Assembly (NCBI GenBank): GCA_014380615.1
Contig: JACMJM010000013.1
Span: 124,001-188,000 of the forward strand
From: Sphingobacteriaceae bacterium
GTDB lineage: Bacteria > Bacteroidota > Bacteroidia > Sphingobacteriales > Sphingobacteriaceae
Direction of reading: 5' to 3'
Length of the DNA: 64,000 bases
Shown in pieces: positions 37,321 through 46,149 of the stretch; within the stretch, counting starts at the first letter, position 1, and every line of letters begins with the position of its first letter. Made by a program: the position numbers and the translations under genes. Below the pieces are notes generated by a model. The model was not told where the DNA came from, ran no database searches, and saw only the letters and a list, made by a program, of their open reading frames with translations.

Positions 37321-38524
37321 TATGTTAGAATTAATAACCCTTACATTAGAAAATGAAATGGACTTGGTTTTGGCCCAAAAAAAGGCGTCGAAACTGTCAG
37401 AAATTTTGAAGTTAAGTCTTTCAACTCAAGCCACTTTTGTTACGGCGATAGCCGAGCTTTGCAGGGTAGTGATCGACTTTACAGATACGGGTGTACTATC
37501 ATTGGGGTTAATCCATAAGTCGAACAGATATTCTTTGTCTGGCATAATTCAATACGATGGCATAAAAGGTACCAGTATTTCTGAAGAAAGTTTTTTTTAT
37601 GCTAAAAAGCTCGTTCCCTTATTCCAGAATTATGTGCTATCGGATAAAGTTGTAATCGAAATTGGAATTAATTTACCTCGCTCAATTAGCTTGGATGAAG
37701 TAAAATTGAAGTTTCTGAAAGATTATTTTGATACCGAGCCGCCCGTCTCGGCCTATGAAGAAGTAAAAAAGAAAAATCTCGAACTATTTATTATTGCCGA
37801 GAGTAAAGATGCTCAGTTACGGCAATCTAAGTATATTGATGATAAACGCAACGAGTTTATCTCCATTGCCAGCCATGAACTAAAAACTCCTATAACAATA
37901 ATTAAAGCCTACACGCAACTGGCATTAATGGGTAAGGCTGCCTGTAGCGAACAGGTGAAAGATTTTCTGATGAAAATCGATGCACAATCTACCAAATTGA
38001 GAAACCTTGTTCAGCAATTGCTCGATTCTTCAAAAATTGAAAACGGTAAACTTGAGTACAATTACGAGGAAGTGGATTTTAATGCTTTTATAAACGATGC
38101 CTCTTTTCTGCTCACTCATTTATTGCCCAATCACCAGTTAAAAGTAGAACTTGGCGCTAAAGTGCGGGTTAAACTCGACAGGGAAAGGATGGATCAGGTT
38201 TTTACCAACCTTATAAGCAATGCGGGTAAATATTCAAAAGCCGGAACCTCCGTGTTTTTGAGAACAACTGTTTGCGAAAAGGGAAATCTTACGGTATCAG
38301 TTACCGATGAAGGTATAGGAATGTCAAAAGATAGCATCGGAAAGATTTTTCAAAAATTTCACCGGGATAAACAAGTAATCAAAGGATATTCCGGCTTAGG
38401 CATGGGCCTGTATATCGCTTCTGAAATAATAACCGAACATGGCGGCAAAATCTGGGTTGAAAGCATTCAGGATGTAGGCTCCACCTTCTACTTTTCGTTA
38501 CCAGGACTGGCTTCTGCTAACTAA
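37310..38524 (+). CDS. Histidine kinase with degenerate RsbT-like N-terminal domain
   Basis: A 404-residue soluble kinase. The first ~130 residues align by eye to RsbT (ENEMDLVLAQKKASKL, FVTAIAELCR), but the N-box Asn is replaced (ELCRV for ELGRN) and the DNGPGI loop is lost, so this part should not bind ATP normally. Coiled-coil residues follow, then HisKA with His189 in IASHELKTPI, and an intact HATPase (NLISNAGKY, DEGIGMSKD, GLGMGLYIASEII). No transmembrane segment or receiver domain is present, and no response regulator lies next door. An ATG at 37322 is an alternative start. It overlaps the phosphatase gene by 11 bp and closes the stressosome operon. Confidence 0.9.
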   Translation: MFINMLELITLTLENEMDLVLAQKKASKLSEILKLSLSTQATFVTAIAELCRVVIDFTDTGVLSLGLIHKSNRYSLSGIIQYDGIKGTSISEESFFYAKKLVPLFQNYVLSDKVVIEIGINLPRSISLDEVKLKFLKDYFDTEPPVSAYEEVKKKNLELFIIAESKDAQLRQSKYIDDKRNEFISIASHELKTPITIIKAYTQLALMGKAACSEQVKDFLMKIDAQSTKLRNLVQQLLDSSKIENGKLEYNYEEVDFNAFINDASFLLTHLLPNHQLKVELGAKVRVKLDRERMDQVFTNLISNAGKYSKAGTSVFLRTTVCEKGNLTVSVTDEGIGMSKDSIGKIFQKFHRDKQVIKGYSGLGMGLYIASEIITEHGGKIWVESIQDVGSTFYFSLPGLASAN

Positions 38525-38743
38525 AATCTAGTATTTCGCTCCTCATTCCTGCGCAGGCAGGCTCCACATTTTACTTTTCGTTACCCGGATTGGCTTTTGC
38601 CAACTAAACCGGGAAATCTATTATTTCGCCCGTCATTCTTGCGCAGGCAGGCAGGCTCACATTTTACTTTCTGTTACCTGGATTGGCTTTTGCCAACTAA
38701 ACCGGAAATCTCTATTATTTCGCCCGTCATTCCCGCGCAGGCG
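38477..38743 (+). repeat. Three tandem copies of the kinase gene's 3' end
   Basis: Units at 38477-38559, 38560-38653 and 38654-38743 each start with GGCTC(C)AC-TTTTAC and contain a copy of the last codons of the kinase gene (FYF-LPGLA-AN-stop) plus about 50 bp of downstream DNA ending in GCGCAGGC. Copies 2 and 3 resemble each other more than copy 1. Each copy keeps the stop codon, so the extra tails are untranslated. Confidence 0.85.
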
Positions 38744-38748
38744 GGAAT
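38729..38748. repeat. REP-like palindrome
   Basis: ATTCCCGC-GCAG-GCGGGAAT, an 8-bp stem with a 4-base loop, preceded by CGTC. The same core (CGTCATTC, GCGCAGGC) ends each of the three tandem units, but the right half of the palindrome is complete only in the last one. The 317-bp gap to the next gene otherwise holds only that gene's promoter region. Confidence 0.7.
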
Positions 38749-38840
38749 CTTAATGCTATTCTAAATCACAAGAAACTGTATAACTACCGGATAAATTATT
38801 CATTAAATTTAAATCAGATCCCAATTCGTAACTTGCATAA

Positions 38841-39719
38841 ATGCTCCTCTCAATGAAAATTAAAAAGCTGGCTGTAACGTTCCTTCTCGGGAGTCTCTTT
38901 ATTCCCTCGGCAATAGCTCAAACCATACCAAAGCTAGGCATTGTGGCTCCGCTTGAGCAAGATTCGCTGATATATGCCTCCGGTTTCAGGATGATTGGCG
39001 AGTCAGTTGGCAGAATGCTTTCACCATCAATTTCCGAAGCTGGATTTGCAACAAATAAGGCCCGTATTAAAAATGCGAAGTGCAAGGTTTATCTCTGCAA
39101 TGTTTTCTTTCCTTCGAAACTTAAAATTGCGGGTCCGGATGTAAATGAAGAGCTTGTATTACGTTATGCAGATAGTGTTTTCAATAGGGCAAAACAAGCC
39201 GACATACCTATTATTGTTCTGGGCAGCGGAGGTGCGCGAAGAATTCCTGAAGGCTATGATCCTCAACGAGCCAATATTGATTTCGCTTCTCTCTGCCGGA
39301 AACTGGCACTGTTAGCCGAAAAGCATGGTGTTATGATCGCTTTAGAAAGTTTGGAAGCTACCGAAACCAATTTTCTTATCACACTAACATCTGCGGCGCA
39401 GATTGTGCGAATGGTAGATCACAAAAACTTTAAACTTAATGCCGATATTTTCCATATGATGAGAGAGGGTGAATCGCCTCAAAGTATTTTAGATGCCGGT
39501 GATATTTTAGTTTACTGCGAGATTGCGGAAAAAGAAATGCGTTCTCTCCCGGGAGTAAAAGGTGATGATTTTAAGCCCTACTTGCGGGCACTCAAAAAAA
39601 TAAACTATAAGGGCGAGATATTTATAGAGGGAAATACCAAAAATCCCGCATCAGACATCCCCCTTTCTTTTCAGTATTTAACCCGTCAGTTGCGGGAAGT
39701 ATATTCAGAAAAATATTAA
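38841..39719 (+). CDS. Secreted sugar phosphate isomerase/epimerase-like TIM barrel protein
   Basis: A 292-residue xylose-isomerase-like TIM barrel (AP_endonuc_2 fold) with a signal peptide (LAVTFLLGSLFIPSAIAQ). Family marks include IVLGSGGARRIPEGYD, the helix LCRKLALLAEKHGVMIALESLE, a metal-site region DIFHMMREGESP, and IFIEGN. Export is common for these in Bacteroidota sugar loci. ATGs at 38841 and 38853 both work. It converges on the FN3 lipoprotein gene 10 bp away. The substrate is unknown; it may act on sugars from the pectin locus. Confidence 0.78.
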   Translation: MLLSMKIKKLAVTFLLGSLFIPSAIAQTIPKLGIVAPLEQDSLIYASGFRMIGESVGRMLSPSISEAGFATNKARIKNAKCKVYLCNVFFPSKLKIAGPDVNEELVLRYADSVFNRAKQADIPIIVLGSGGARRIPEGYDPQRANIDFASLCRKLALLAEKHGVMIALESLEATETNFLITLTSAAQIVRMVDHKNFKLNADIFHMMREGESPQSILDAGDILVYCEIAEKEMRSLPGVKGDDFKPYLRALKKINYKGEIFIEGNTKNPASDIPLSFQYLTRQLREVYSEKY

Positions 39720-39729
39720 ATACCCGGGC

Positions 39730-40431
39730 TTAATTCACCTTGAAGCTGTGTACACCAGATGCGGAGCTGTTGCCTTTTAAATCTTTAGTAATTACTTTCC
39801 AATAATAAGTTGAGTTTGAATTTACGCTCACATTAGTTAAAGTGCTTGCAGTAACATTTGCCTGAAGTAGTGGGGGGGTAGTGGCTGTAGTTCCAAAATA
39901 AACATCATACACGCTTATATCGTTGTCTGCGTCTTCTCCGTCCCAATCTAAAATAATCTTAGCGTTTATCGCGTTTACCGATTGGCCCATGCCCGGACTC
40001 AGATTATCTGCCGGATATGGTGCATAAGTTAGTGCTTCTGCGCCTGGATTATAAAATTTCCGGATATCACTTTGTGCGGTGCCGGGGTTCTTGCCCGATT
40101 TAGAGATAACATACCAGGAGTAGGGGGTGTTTCTGCCCAGGTTTACACTCAATTGCGTTGAAGTACTTGAGTGCGTTGACGTACTTCCAGTTAACAGATT
40201 TTTAATATACAGGTCATAGCTCTCTGCATTTGCGGCACCGCCCCAACTAAAAATTATAGTGCTGATACCCGCCGATACCACCTGGCCTTCTGTACAGGCG
40301 GCATTCGCAGCCGGAGCAATTAAAACAGCTTTGGCGGGTGCGGGGCCGGGGCCGTTATCGTTGGCAGGCGACTTACTTTTTTTACAACCAATAACACCTA
40401 TAAGCAATAATGCTATAACTATCTGTTTCAT
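39730..40431 (-). CDS. Fibronectin type III-like lipoprotein
   Basis: A 233-residue lipoprotein (MKQIVIALLLIGVIGCKK). After a Pro/Gly/Ala-rich linker it has two FN3-like modules with the usual Trp/Tyr pattern: AESYDLYIKN to TPYSWYVISK, and ISVYDVYFGT to STYYWKVITKD. The start codon overlaps the stop of the PL11 gene (ATGA), so the two are translationally coupled and probably act together at the outer membrane, with this protein as a carbohydrate-binding or docking partner. That role is inferred. Confidence 0.78.
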   Translation of the reverse strand: MKQIVIALLLIGVIGCKKSKSPANDNGPGPAPAKAVLIAPAANAACTEGQVVSAGISTIIFSWGGAANAESYDLYIKNLLTGSTSTHSSTSTQLSVNLGRNTPYSWYVISKSGKNPGTAQSDIRKFYNPGAEALTYAPYPADNLSPGMGQSVNAINAKIILDWDGEDADNDISVYDVYFGTTATTPPLLQANVTASTLTNVSVNSNSTYYWKVITKDLKGNSSASGVHSFKVN

Positions 40432-43400
40432 TTTTTTATAATTTGTGACGAGCTTTCGGCTAAAGCGGTTTTAATTTTAATGATATAAGTGCCCGGGAGC
40501 AGCTTAGAAAGGTCAATGGTAATATCCTCATCCGTTCTTAAGTGTTCGGCGGAGTAGGCCTCTTTACCCGACAGCGAATAAAGGCTGATTTTAGCGATGG
40601 GAGATTTGTCATTACCCATGTTAACCGATAATGTCTGATCAACAGGATTTGGGTATATCAATTTATTATCGCCAATGAAAATGCTTTTCTTGAATATTCC
40701 CTGGCAGGCTTTGTCAGTGGTGATCAATAATTCATTGTTTCCCTTAACCAGATCAAGCGTTATGGTGTTAGATACCGTATTGTAGTGTTTTCCGTTTAGT
40801 TCTATATGATAAGATGAATTGCCCGCAAGCCCTAAATAGATTCTACTATCTTCCTGGTTTATTGATGAATAAACTGATAATGCCTGAGGCTCGGTAATTT
40901 GAACATCAAAGCATTGCTGATAATCAGCCTGGCCCTCAACGTTGATACATACAGCGTAATTGCCGGCTGGCAAATCTGAGATTTCACGACTGCTTGTAAA
41001 AGAATATACGGTACCCGTTCCGTTAACTATTGCTTTGTAATTTAAGGGCTGTTCGGCGGTTATTTTTATTTTGCCGTTGTTGCTTGTAGAGCAGGTTTCG
41101 CTGCTTGCCGAAACCTTAAAGTTTTTTGCCGGTAAAGTAAATACCGAGGCCGGATCTTGAATTACATTTAATGTTCCAGTAGTATTCACAAATTCCCACT
41201 TAAGTCCGGTGCCAGGTGTTGCGGGGTCGATTGCGGAAAAATTACCCTGATAGCTGCCCGCTTCGAATAGTTTGAAAGAATCACCGATAGCAAATGCCTG
41301 GGTACCGATATTGGCTACAGAAAGGGTGCCGCCAAAAGTAATACCTCCAACCACTTTTAATAAATCTTTAGATTGAGTTGATTTGTTAATTTCCATGAAG
41401 GCGGTGCTGCCTGCCGAGAAGGTAACGCTGGTGCTATCCGTTAATGTGCCTGTGCCGATATTTCCGGGAGCTAACGCTCCTCCCGGGTTAATAATTACCG
41501 CTCCTTTTATCGAACCCGCACCGCCGAGTATAGCACCTTCAGCTACGGTAACTGTTCCCGATCCGGCTCCTCTTCCCGAGGTGTTATTTACTAAAAGTTT
41601 GCCGCCGTTTATGTTTGTTGCCCCGGTATACATATTGTTTCCGGTAAGAGCCCAGGTGCCGGTACCAACTTTGGTGATTGAGTTTCCCGCGATATTTCCG
41701 GCAAAAACAGCGTCGGTGTTTTTCGAGCCAATGGCCCACGCCCCGCCCGATAGTGTGGTTCCGGCCGTGCCAGACAATTCTCCGATGGTTACCGCATTAT
41801 TGCTGCCGGTAATTGTATACATCATGCCCTCTGTAAGATTTAGGGCGGCATTCGAATATCCGGCAGTATTTCCTATTCTGAAATCATTTCCGCTAATGTT
41901 TATTTTGCCCGTAAATGCAGACCAGTTACCCTTAAAATCTGTACGGACATATGGTGTGTTTACATTCAGGGTTCCGCCTCCTGTAAGAGTTCCTAACAGC
42001 GCACACCTGCCATCGGTATTAAAAGTAGCTGTTTTTCCGGCAGGTACTATCAAATTCCAGCTTGCCTGACAGTTTTCGCGTATATCTTCCATATTAAGGG
42101 TGCCGCTTTCAAGAGTAATTACTCCGCTTGTTCCAAGCCCTCCTACATTTCCTGCCGAAGATCTGAGGTTAATGATTCCGTTTTTAAGAAATGTTTGTCC
42201 GGAATATGAATTCGGACGGGTTAAATAAATAGAGCCGCTACCTTCTTTTATCAGTGCCCCCGAGCCCGTTATCTCGCCCGTAAAAATGGCATAGCTGTTA
42301 TTTGTTGGTACACTTAACGTAGAATTGCCTTTTATTGTCAGCCCCCGGTTTGTTGTACAAAAATCATTAATAACCAACGCCGCATTATTAATTTCCAGGT
42401 TCGCCGGGCTAACATCCGCCGATCCCAGTGAAGATGGCTCTCCGGCTGAACTAATTGTTGAAACAATTAAAGTGCCGCCGTTTATAAGGGTTTTGCCGGT
42501 ATAGGTATTGTTAGCTAAGAGCAGGCTTACTGTATTCGTGTTTGATTTGGTTAAATCGCCTGTACCTGCAATGCCGCCATTTCCGGTAATCGTATAATTG
42601 CCTGCCGCGTTAAACAATATGCCCGTAGTAAATGCGGTTTCGTTTAACGTTACCGATTTCCTTGTTGCCGACTCGTCAAAAAGCAAATTGTCGTTCGTTA
42701 CAAAACTACCGGGTGATGAATTTAGCATAAAGTTGTTTGTAGTATAATCCCAGTTGCCGTCAATAGTTCCTTTCCAGATAATGTTACCTGCTGTTCGCTG
42801 ACTTAATATCTTTAATTTTACTTCATTGTTTTCGATAATAATCTCTTTTGGAACCCCCAAAAAGCCATCAATAGTAAAGTTTTCTTTTGTAGCACTTAAA
42901 GTGCCGACTGATTTTATTAAAGTATAGGTTCCTGGTACTGGTGTATCGTTAGCGAATTTTATACTGAGTTTATTGAGCCCCTGTATAGATAGGTTTCCCT
43001 TTACTACGATAGAATCATTAATTTTCGGGGAACCCGGAACAATATCAAAAGCAAAATTATTATTGCCGGATGCCATTAAATTACCCTGTATGGTAAGCGT
43101 GCCTAAAAAATTTGCTGTATTTCCGCTCCCGGGGCTTAATCTTCCGCCTTCATCATTAAGTCCTTTCTCTAATACGAGCCCGCCGTTTATTAGAGCATGC
43201 CCTGCAAGAGTACCCTTGGGTTTAATCGTTACAGCACTTTCAAGCTTGCCATTGATACGTAAAGTCCCTTCAGAAATAAGAGTTGGCCCGGTATAATCAT
43301 GCTGTCCTTCGATGGTAAGGGTTCCGGACTGTGCCTTAATTAAGTCCATGGGCCCGCTTAGCTTACCCGTTCCCGATATGGTGTAGTCTTTCCCTGCGGG

Positions 43401-45362
43401 GTTCATGGCCCATATTCTGGCAGGCGATACTGTAGTGTTCAGAGCAATGTTGCCGCTATTGTTTCCCCGAATATCAAACATGATGGTGTCAGCATCCGAA
43501 AACACTGCGTTGGCAGACCCATTCGTCCAGTTATTAGCGGCTTTATCCCAAACCAGGGTGTTGCCAATCCAGTATTTATTTGCTTTTTGGATATTCGGTA
43601 CAGGGGGCTGTTCCATTCCATAACCCAGATAATAGTCGGGCATATTCGATTGATAGTAGCCTTTTACCGTCATACTGTTTCGGTAAGCAGGGTTATGCGG
43701 CAGAGTATATAATCTGGTTGTGGTAGGGGTGGGGGTTGTGTAAACTACCAGGTAGTTGTGGTCGAAACTTTCGTAAACAGCTTCTTCCCTCCAATCGCCC
43801 AAAATATCTCCGTAAAACCCGGGGGTATTAGGGCCCACGGTTAATACTCCGCTTGCGGTATACAGCCGCCCTTCGGTGTTATTTGCGTAATTCCACTTAG
43901 TGAATTTTGTGCCGTCAAGGTTCTCGCTGCCAAGGTCGCCGTCCCACCAAAAACGTAAGTTAGGGTATGAACCGGGCATAGCTGTAGAGGTTTTTGCTCC
44001 CGACACATTATAAAGTGCGTCTACAAAGGTGTAAAACTCATACCCAGTATAGCGGGGATCAAAATCACCCGCCATCCCTCTTCCAAGATCGCGATTGGCA
44101 GGATCTTTTTGAGTTAGTAAAACCTGGCCTGATTTGGCGTCGCAATAGTACCACATTATACCGGTTGTACTATAACCCTGTTGTATACCGAACATCTCTA
44201 TTCCCGGCCGGGCAGGGTCCAGATCGCCCGCAGAAAACCGATCTCCATGATAAATATCTTTATCTCCCAACGAGTGAAGCAATGTTCCGTCGCTGTTTAT
44301 TACGAATCCCATCGGTATTATGTCATCTTTACCGTCTCCGTTTACATCCATTATTCTGATCTGATGGCCGGCAGGGCAATTTTTGTTGCCTGTAATAAAT
44401 TGCCATTTCTGTACAAGTGCGCCGTTTTTCCAATCCCAGGCAGTAGTCATTTCATTAAATGAATCATCCGCATTCCTGTTCTTCGCTTCCCACACAATGC
44501 TTGGATTAATGCCGTCGAGGTAGGCGATACCCATGTGGCCGTTCATAGGACCTCTGGTTAAGTACGGATTATTGTATGGCACTCTTGCCATTTCAACTCC
44601 GGTCATCCCGTTAAGTACAGATATGAATTGCTTGTCGTTACTCGGATCAACTACCGTAGAACCGTTGCTAAACTTAACGCCATTAGCTGTCCTTACTATA
44701 ACTTCCGCCAGGCCATCGTTATTGATGTCGTAGACCGTAAAATTGTCCCCGTGGCCAATATCGAGTGTAGATGATCCAGGAGAAATATTGTATTTATTGA
44801 CACTGTTAGGGCCACAATCCATTTGCCATAAAAATGTCCCGTCGCGCTTGTATGCTTCAAGAAGTATCACTTTCGAATCGTCATCAGGCTGCTTATCAAA
44901 CACAAAATCATACTCGCCGTCACCGTCAAGATCGCCAACCCAAATAAATTTGGCACTATATCCGGGAGTGTTTCTAATCGGAATTTTAAAGAAGGGCTGC
45001 ACGGGAGTATTGGCAGCCAGGGCATAGGCCATACCCGCCTCTTGTTCAACGCCCTTTAGTACAGGCTTGATAAAATACGAGTTCGTTTGAGCAATATTAG
45101 CCGTGGCGTCTACCCAGTTGGTGCCGGCTATTAAAACCGAAGTGTTTAATTTGGTTGGCGGCCCTCCGTCCGCAGACCGGTATATATTAAAACCTAAATC
45201 TGTCGGCTCGGTACCCAGCAATCGCCAGGATATAAAAATCTCGTTGTTTGATGAGCGTGTTGCTATAACTCCGCGCCCCAGATTTTCCATCCTTCGTTGA
45301 GAATGAGCAGAAGTACTGGCAAAAAGTATAAAAAAACACAAAAGGGTAAAGGTTCTCTTCAT
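40428..45362 (-). CDS. Rhamnogalacturonan lyase (PL11) fused to autotransporter-type repeats and a T9SS sorting domain
   Basis: A 1644-residue secreted enzyme with signal MKRTFTLLCFFILFASTSAHSQ. Residues ~25-600 form the PL11 rhamnogalacturonan endolyase (RRMENLGRGVIA, FNIYRSADG, calcium-binding DLDGDGEYDF and DVNGDGKDD, ILGDWREEAVYES). From ~620 to ~1360 there are many PATR-type beta-strand repeats (NTYTGKTLINGGTLIV, NMYTGATNINGGKLLV) as found in autotransporters. An Ig-like part follows, and the last ~80 residues (IYPNPVDQTLSV, LPGTYIIKI) are a type IX secretion sorting domain. Start ATG 45362 was chosen because the upstream 27 residues begin with TTG. It cuts the rhamnogalacturonan-I backbone outside the cell. 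Confidence 0.93.
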   Translation of the reverse strand: MKRTFTLLCFFILFASTSAHSQRRMENLGRGVIATRSSNNEIFISWRLLGTEPTDLGFNIYRSADGGPPTKLNTSVLIAGTNWVDATANIAQTNSYFIKPVLKGVEQEAGMAYALAANTPVQPFFKIPIRNTPGYSAKFIWVGDLDGDGEYDFVFDKQPDDDSKVILLEAYKRDGTFLWQMDCGPNSVNKYNISPGSSTLDIGHGDNFTVYDINNDGLAEVIVRTANGVKFSNGSTVVDPSNDKQFISVLNGMTGVEMARVPYNNPYLTRGPMNGHMGIAYLDGINPSIVWEAKNRNADDSFNEMTTAWDWKNGALVQKWQFITGNKNCPAGHQIRIMDVNGDGKDDIIPMGFVINSDGTLLHSLGDKDIYHGDRFSAGDLDPARPGIEMFGIQQGYSTTGIMWYYCDAKSGQVLLTQKDPANRDLGRGMAGDFDPRYTGYEFYTFVDALYNVSGAKTSTAMPGSYPNLRFWWDGDLGSENLDGTKFTKWNYANNTEGRLYTASGVLTVGPNTPGFYGDILGDWREEAVYESFDHNYLVVYTTPTPTTTRLYTLPHNPAYRNSMTVKGYYQSNMPDYYLGYGMEQPPVPNIQKANKYWIGNTLVWDKAANNWTNGSANAVFSDADTIMFDIRGNNSGNIALNTTVSPARIWAMNPAGKDYTISGTGKLSGPMDLIKAQSGTLTIEGQHDYTGPTLISEGTLRINGKLESAVTIKPKGTLAGHALINGGLVLEKGLNDEGGRLSPGSGNTANFLGTLTIQGNLMASGNNNFAFDIVPGSPKINDSIVVKGNLSIQGLNKLSIKFANDTPVPGTYTLIKSVGTLSATKENFTIDGFLGVPKEIIIENNEVKLKILSQRTAGNIIWKGTIDGNWDYTTNNFMLNSSPGSFVTNDNLLFDESATRKSVTLNETAFTTGILFNAAGNYTITGNGGIAGTGDLTKSNTNTVSLLLANNTYTGKTLINGGTLIVSTISSAGEPSSLGSADVSPANLEINNAALVINDFCTTNRGLTIKGNSTLSVPTNNSYAIFTGEITGSGALIKEGSGSIYLTRPNSYSGQTFLKNGIINLRSSAGNVGGLGTSGVITLESGTLNMEDIRENCQASWNLIVPAGKTATFNTDGRCALLGTLTGGGTLNVNTPYVRTDFKGNWSAFTGKINISGNDFRIGNTAGYSNAALNLTEGMMYTITGSNNAVTIGELSGTAGTTLSGGAWAIGSKNTDAVFAGNIAGNSITKVGTGTWALTGNNMYTGATNINGGKLLVNNTSGRGAGSGTVTVAEGAILGGAGSIKGAVIINPGGALAPGNIGTGTLTDSTSVTFSAGSTAFMEINKSTQSKDLLKVVGGITFGGTLSVANIGTQAFAIGDSFKLFEAGSYQGNFSAIDPATPGTGLKWEFVNTTGTLNVIQDPASVFTLPAKNFKVSASSETCSTSNNGKIKITAEQPLNYKAIVNGTGTVYSFTSSREISDLPAGNYAVCINVEGQADYQQCFDVQITEPQALSVYSSINQEDSRIYLGLAGNSSYHIELNGKHYNTVSNTITLDLVKGNNELLITTDKACQGIFKKSIFIGDNKLIYPNPVDQTLSVNMGNDKSPIAKISLYSLSGKEAYSAEHLRTDEDITIDLSKLLPGTYIIKIKTALAESSSQIIKK

Positions 45363-45479
45363 ATAAATTGGTTTTCGCCGGGGATGGCTGATCACGGGAA
45401 CTAATCTCGGAGAAAAATCCCTTATTTCAAATGATTGCCGCAAAAAGCCTAGGCCTGGTTCAAGAAGATATGGGGGGAT

Positions 45480-45611
45480 TTATAACGATTGCAGTATCGA
45501 AGAGAACAGCCACTTAAGAAAGCCGCTGATTATCAGAAGGCCTACTATGAGGGTAATGATTTTTTTAATAACTCTGGGATTGGGGCCTGTACTAATCTCC
45601 GGTCTTAACAT
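45480..45611 (-). CDS. Small membrane protein, 43 residues
   Basis: This short reading frame opens MLRPEISTGPNPRVIKK and continues as one hydrophobic helix (ITLIVGLLIISGFLKWLF) with a short polar end. The charge pattern is positive-inside: basic residues precede the helix. A promoter candidate lies just upstream on the minus strand: TTTG (45664-45667), 18 bp, TACTTTTC (45638-45645), giving a leader of about 20 bases. No Shine-Dalgarno is seen, as is normal for this phylum. It has no recognised family. The 5' neighbour on this strand is the 39-residue ORF. Confidence 0.5.
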   Translation of the reverse strand: MLRPEISTGPNPRVIKKIITLIVGLLIISGFLKWLFSSILQSL

Positions 45612-45637
45612 TTTAACACAACTTCCGATAAAGATAT

Positions 45638-45667
45638 GAAAAGTAATTTATTGTTGCTTGAAGCAAA
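45638..45667 (-). promoter_or_regulatory. Promoter candidate for the 43-residue ORF
   Basis: On the minus strand: -33 TTTG, an 18-bp spacer and -7 TACTTTTC (7 of 8 to TAnnTTTG including free positions), 26 bp from the ATG. Confidence 0.4.
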
Positions 45668-45795
45668 AAAATTAACCGTTTGTGTTATCTATCCCTGCGT
45701 ACCCTCTCCCTTCAAATGAACAAAACAAGAGTTAATTTATTGAGGCGCTTTTTCTTTATATGAGAAAACAGAAGAAATTGTTACAGATTTTTAAA

Positions 45796-45915
45796 TTAAT
45801 TACAATGCCCTAAGGCGTAGTAAATCAAAATAAAGATTAGTATGGTAGAAAAACAGCCTCCACCAAGTTTCTTTGCGCCATATCCGGCTATCAATGTTCT
45901 AAATATATTATTCAT
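45796..45915 (-). CDS. Small membrane protein, 39 residues
   Basis: The frame reads MNNIFRTLIAGYGAKKLGGG, then one hydrophobic helix CFSTILIFILIYYALGHC. The Gly-rich turn with Lys-Lys before the helix and the two Cys at the helix ends look designed rather than random, and codon use is like that of neighbours. A weak promoter-like pair (TTTC, 21 bp, TAGTTTAT) precedes it. Function unknown. Confidence 0.55.
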   Translation of the reverse strand: MNNIFRTLIAGYGAKKLGGGCFSTILIFILIYYALGHCN

Positions 45916-46149
45916 CTGTATATGTTTGTACTTTATAAACTAAAAAGCGTAGCGAAAGTTTGCGAAACATCGATGGTTTTAGGCGTTATTCCGCTCCTGA
46001 TATAGGCGTGTTTGCGATACACGGCTTGCTTTGTAGCTTAACTCAATAAATTGGTATACATAACCGCTCAAAAAAGCGACGTCTCGAACGGTGTATTCTT
46101 TAGGGTTGACTTCTGCTTTCTTAATTTTAGAATATTAAATTTTAACGAA

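Noticed and set aside
38560-38703. Extra coding exons suggested by the repeated kinase tail
   Set aside because: The first copy's stop codon is intact, so later copies are not translated with the kinase and lack a start.
41383-42069. 228-residue frame antisense to the PL11 gene
   Set aside because: Pro/Val-rich product of the complementary strand of Gly/Thr-rich repeats; a shadow.
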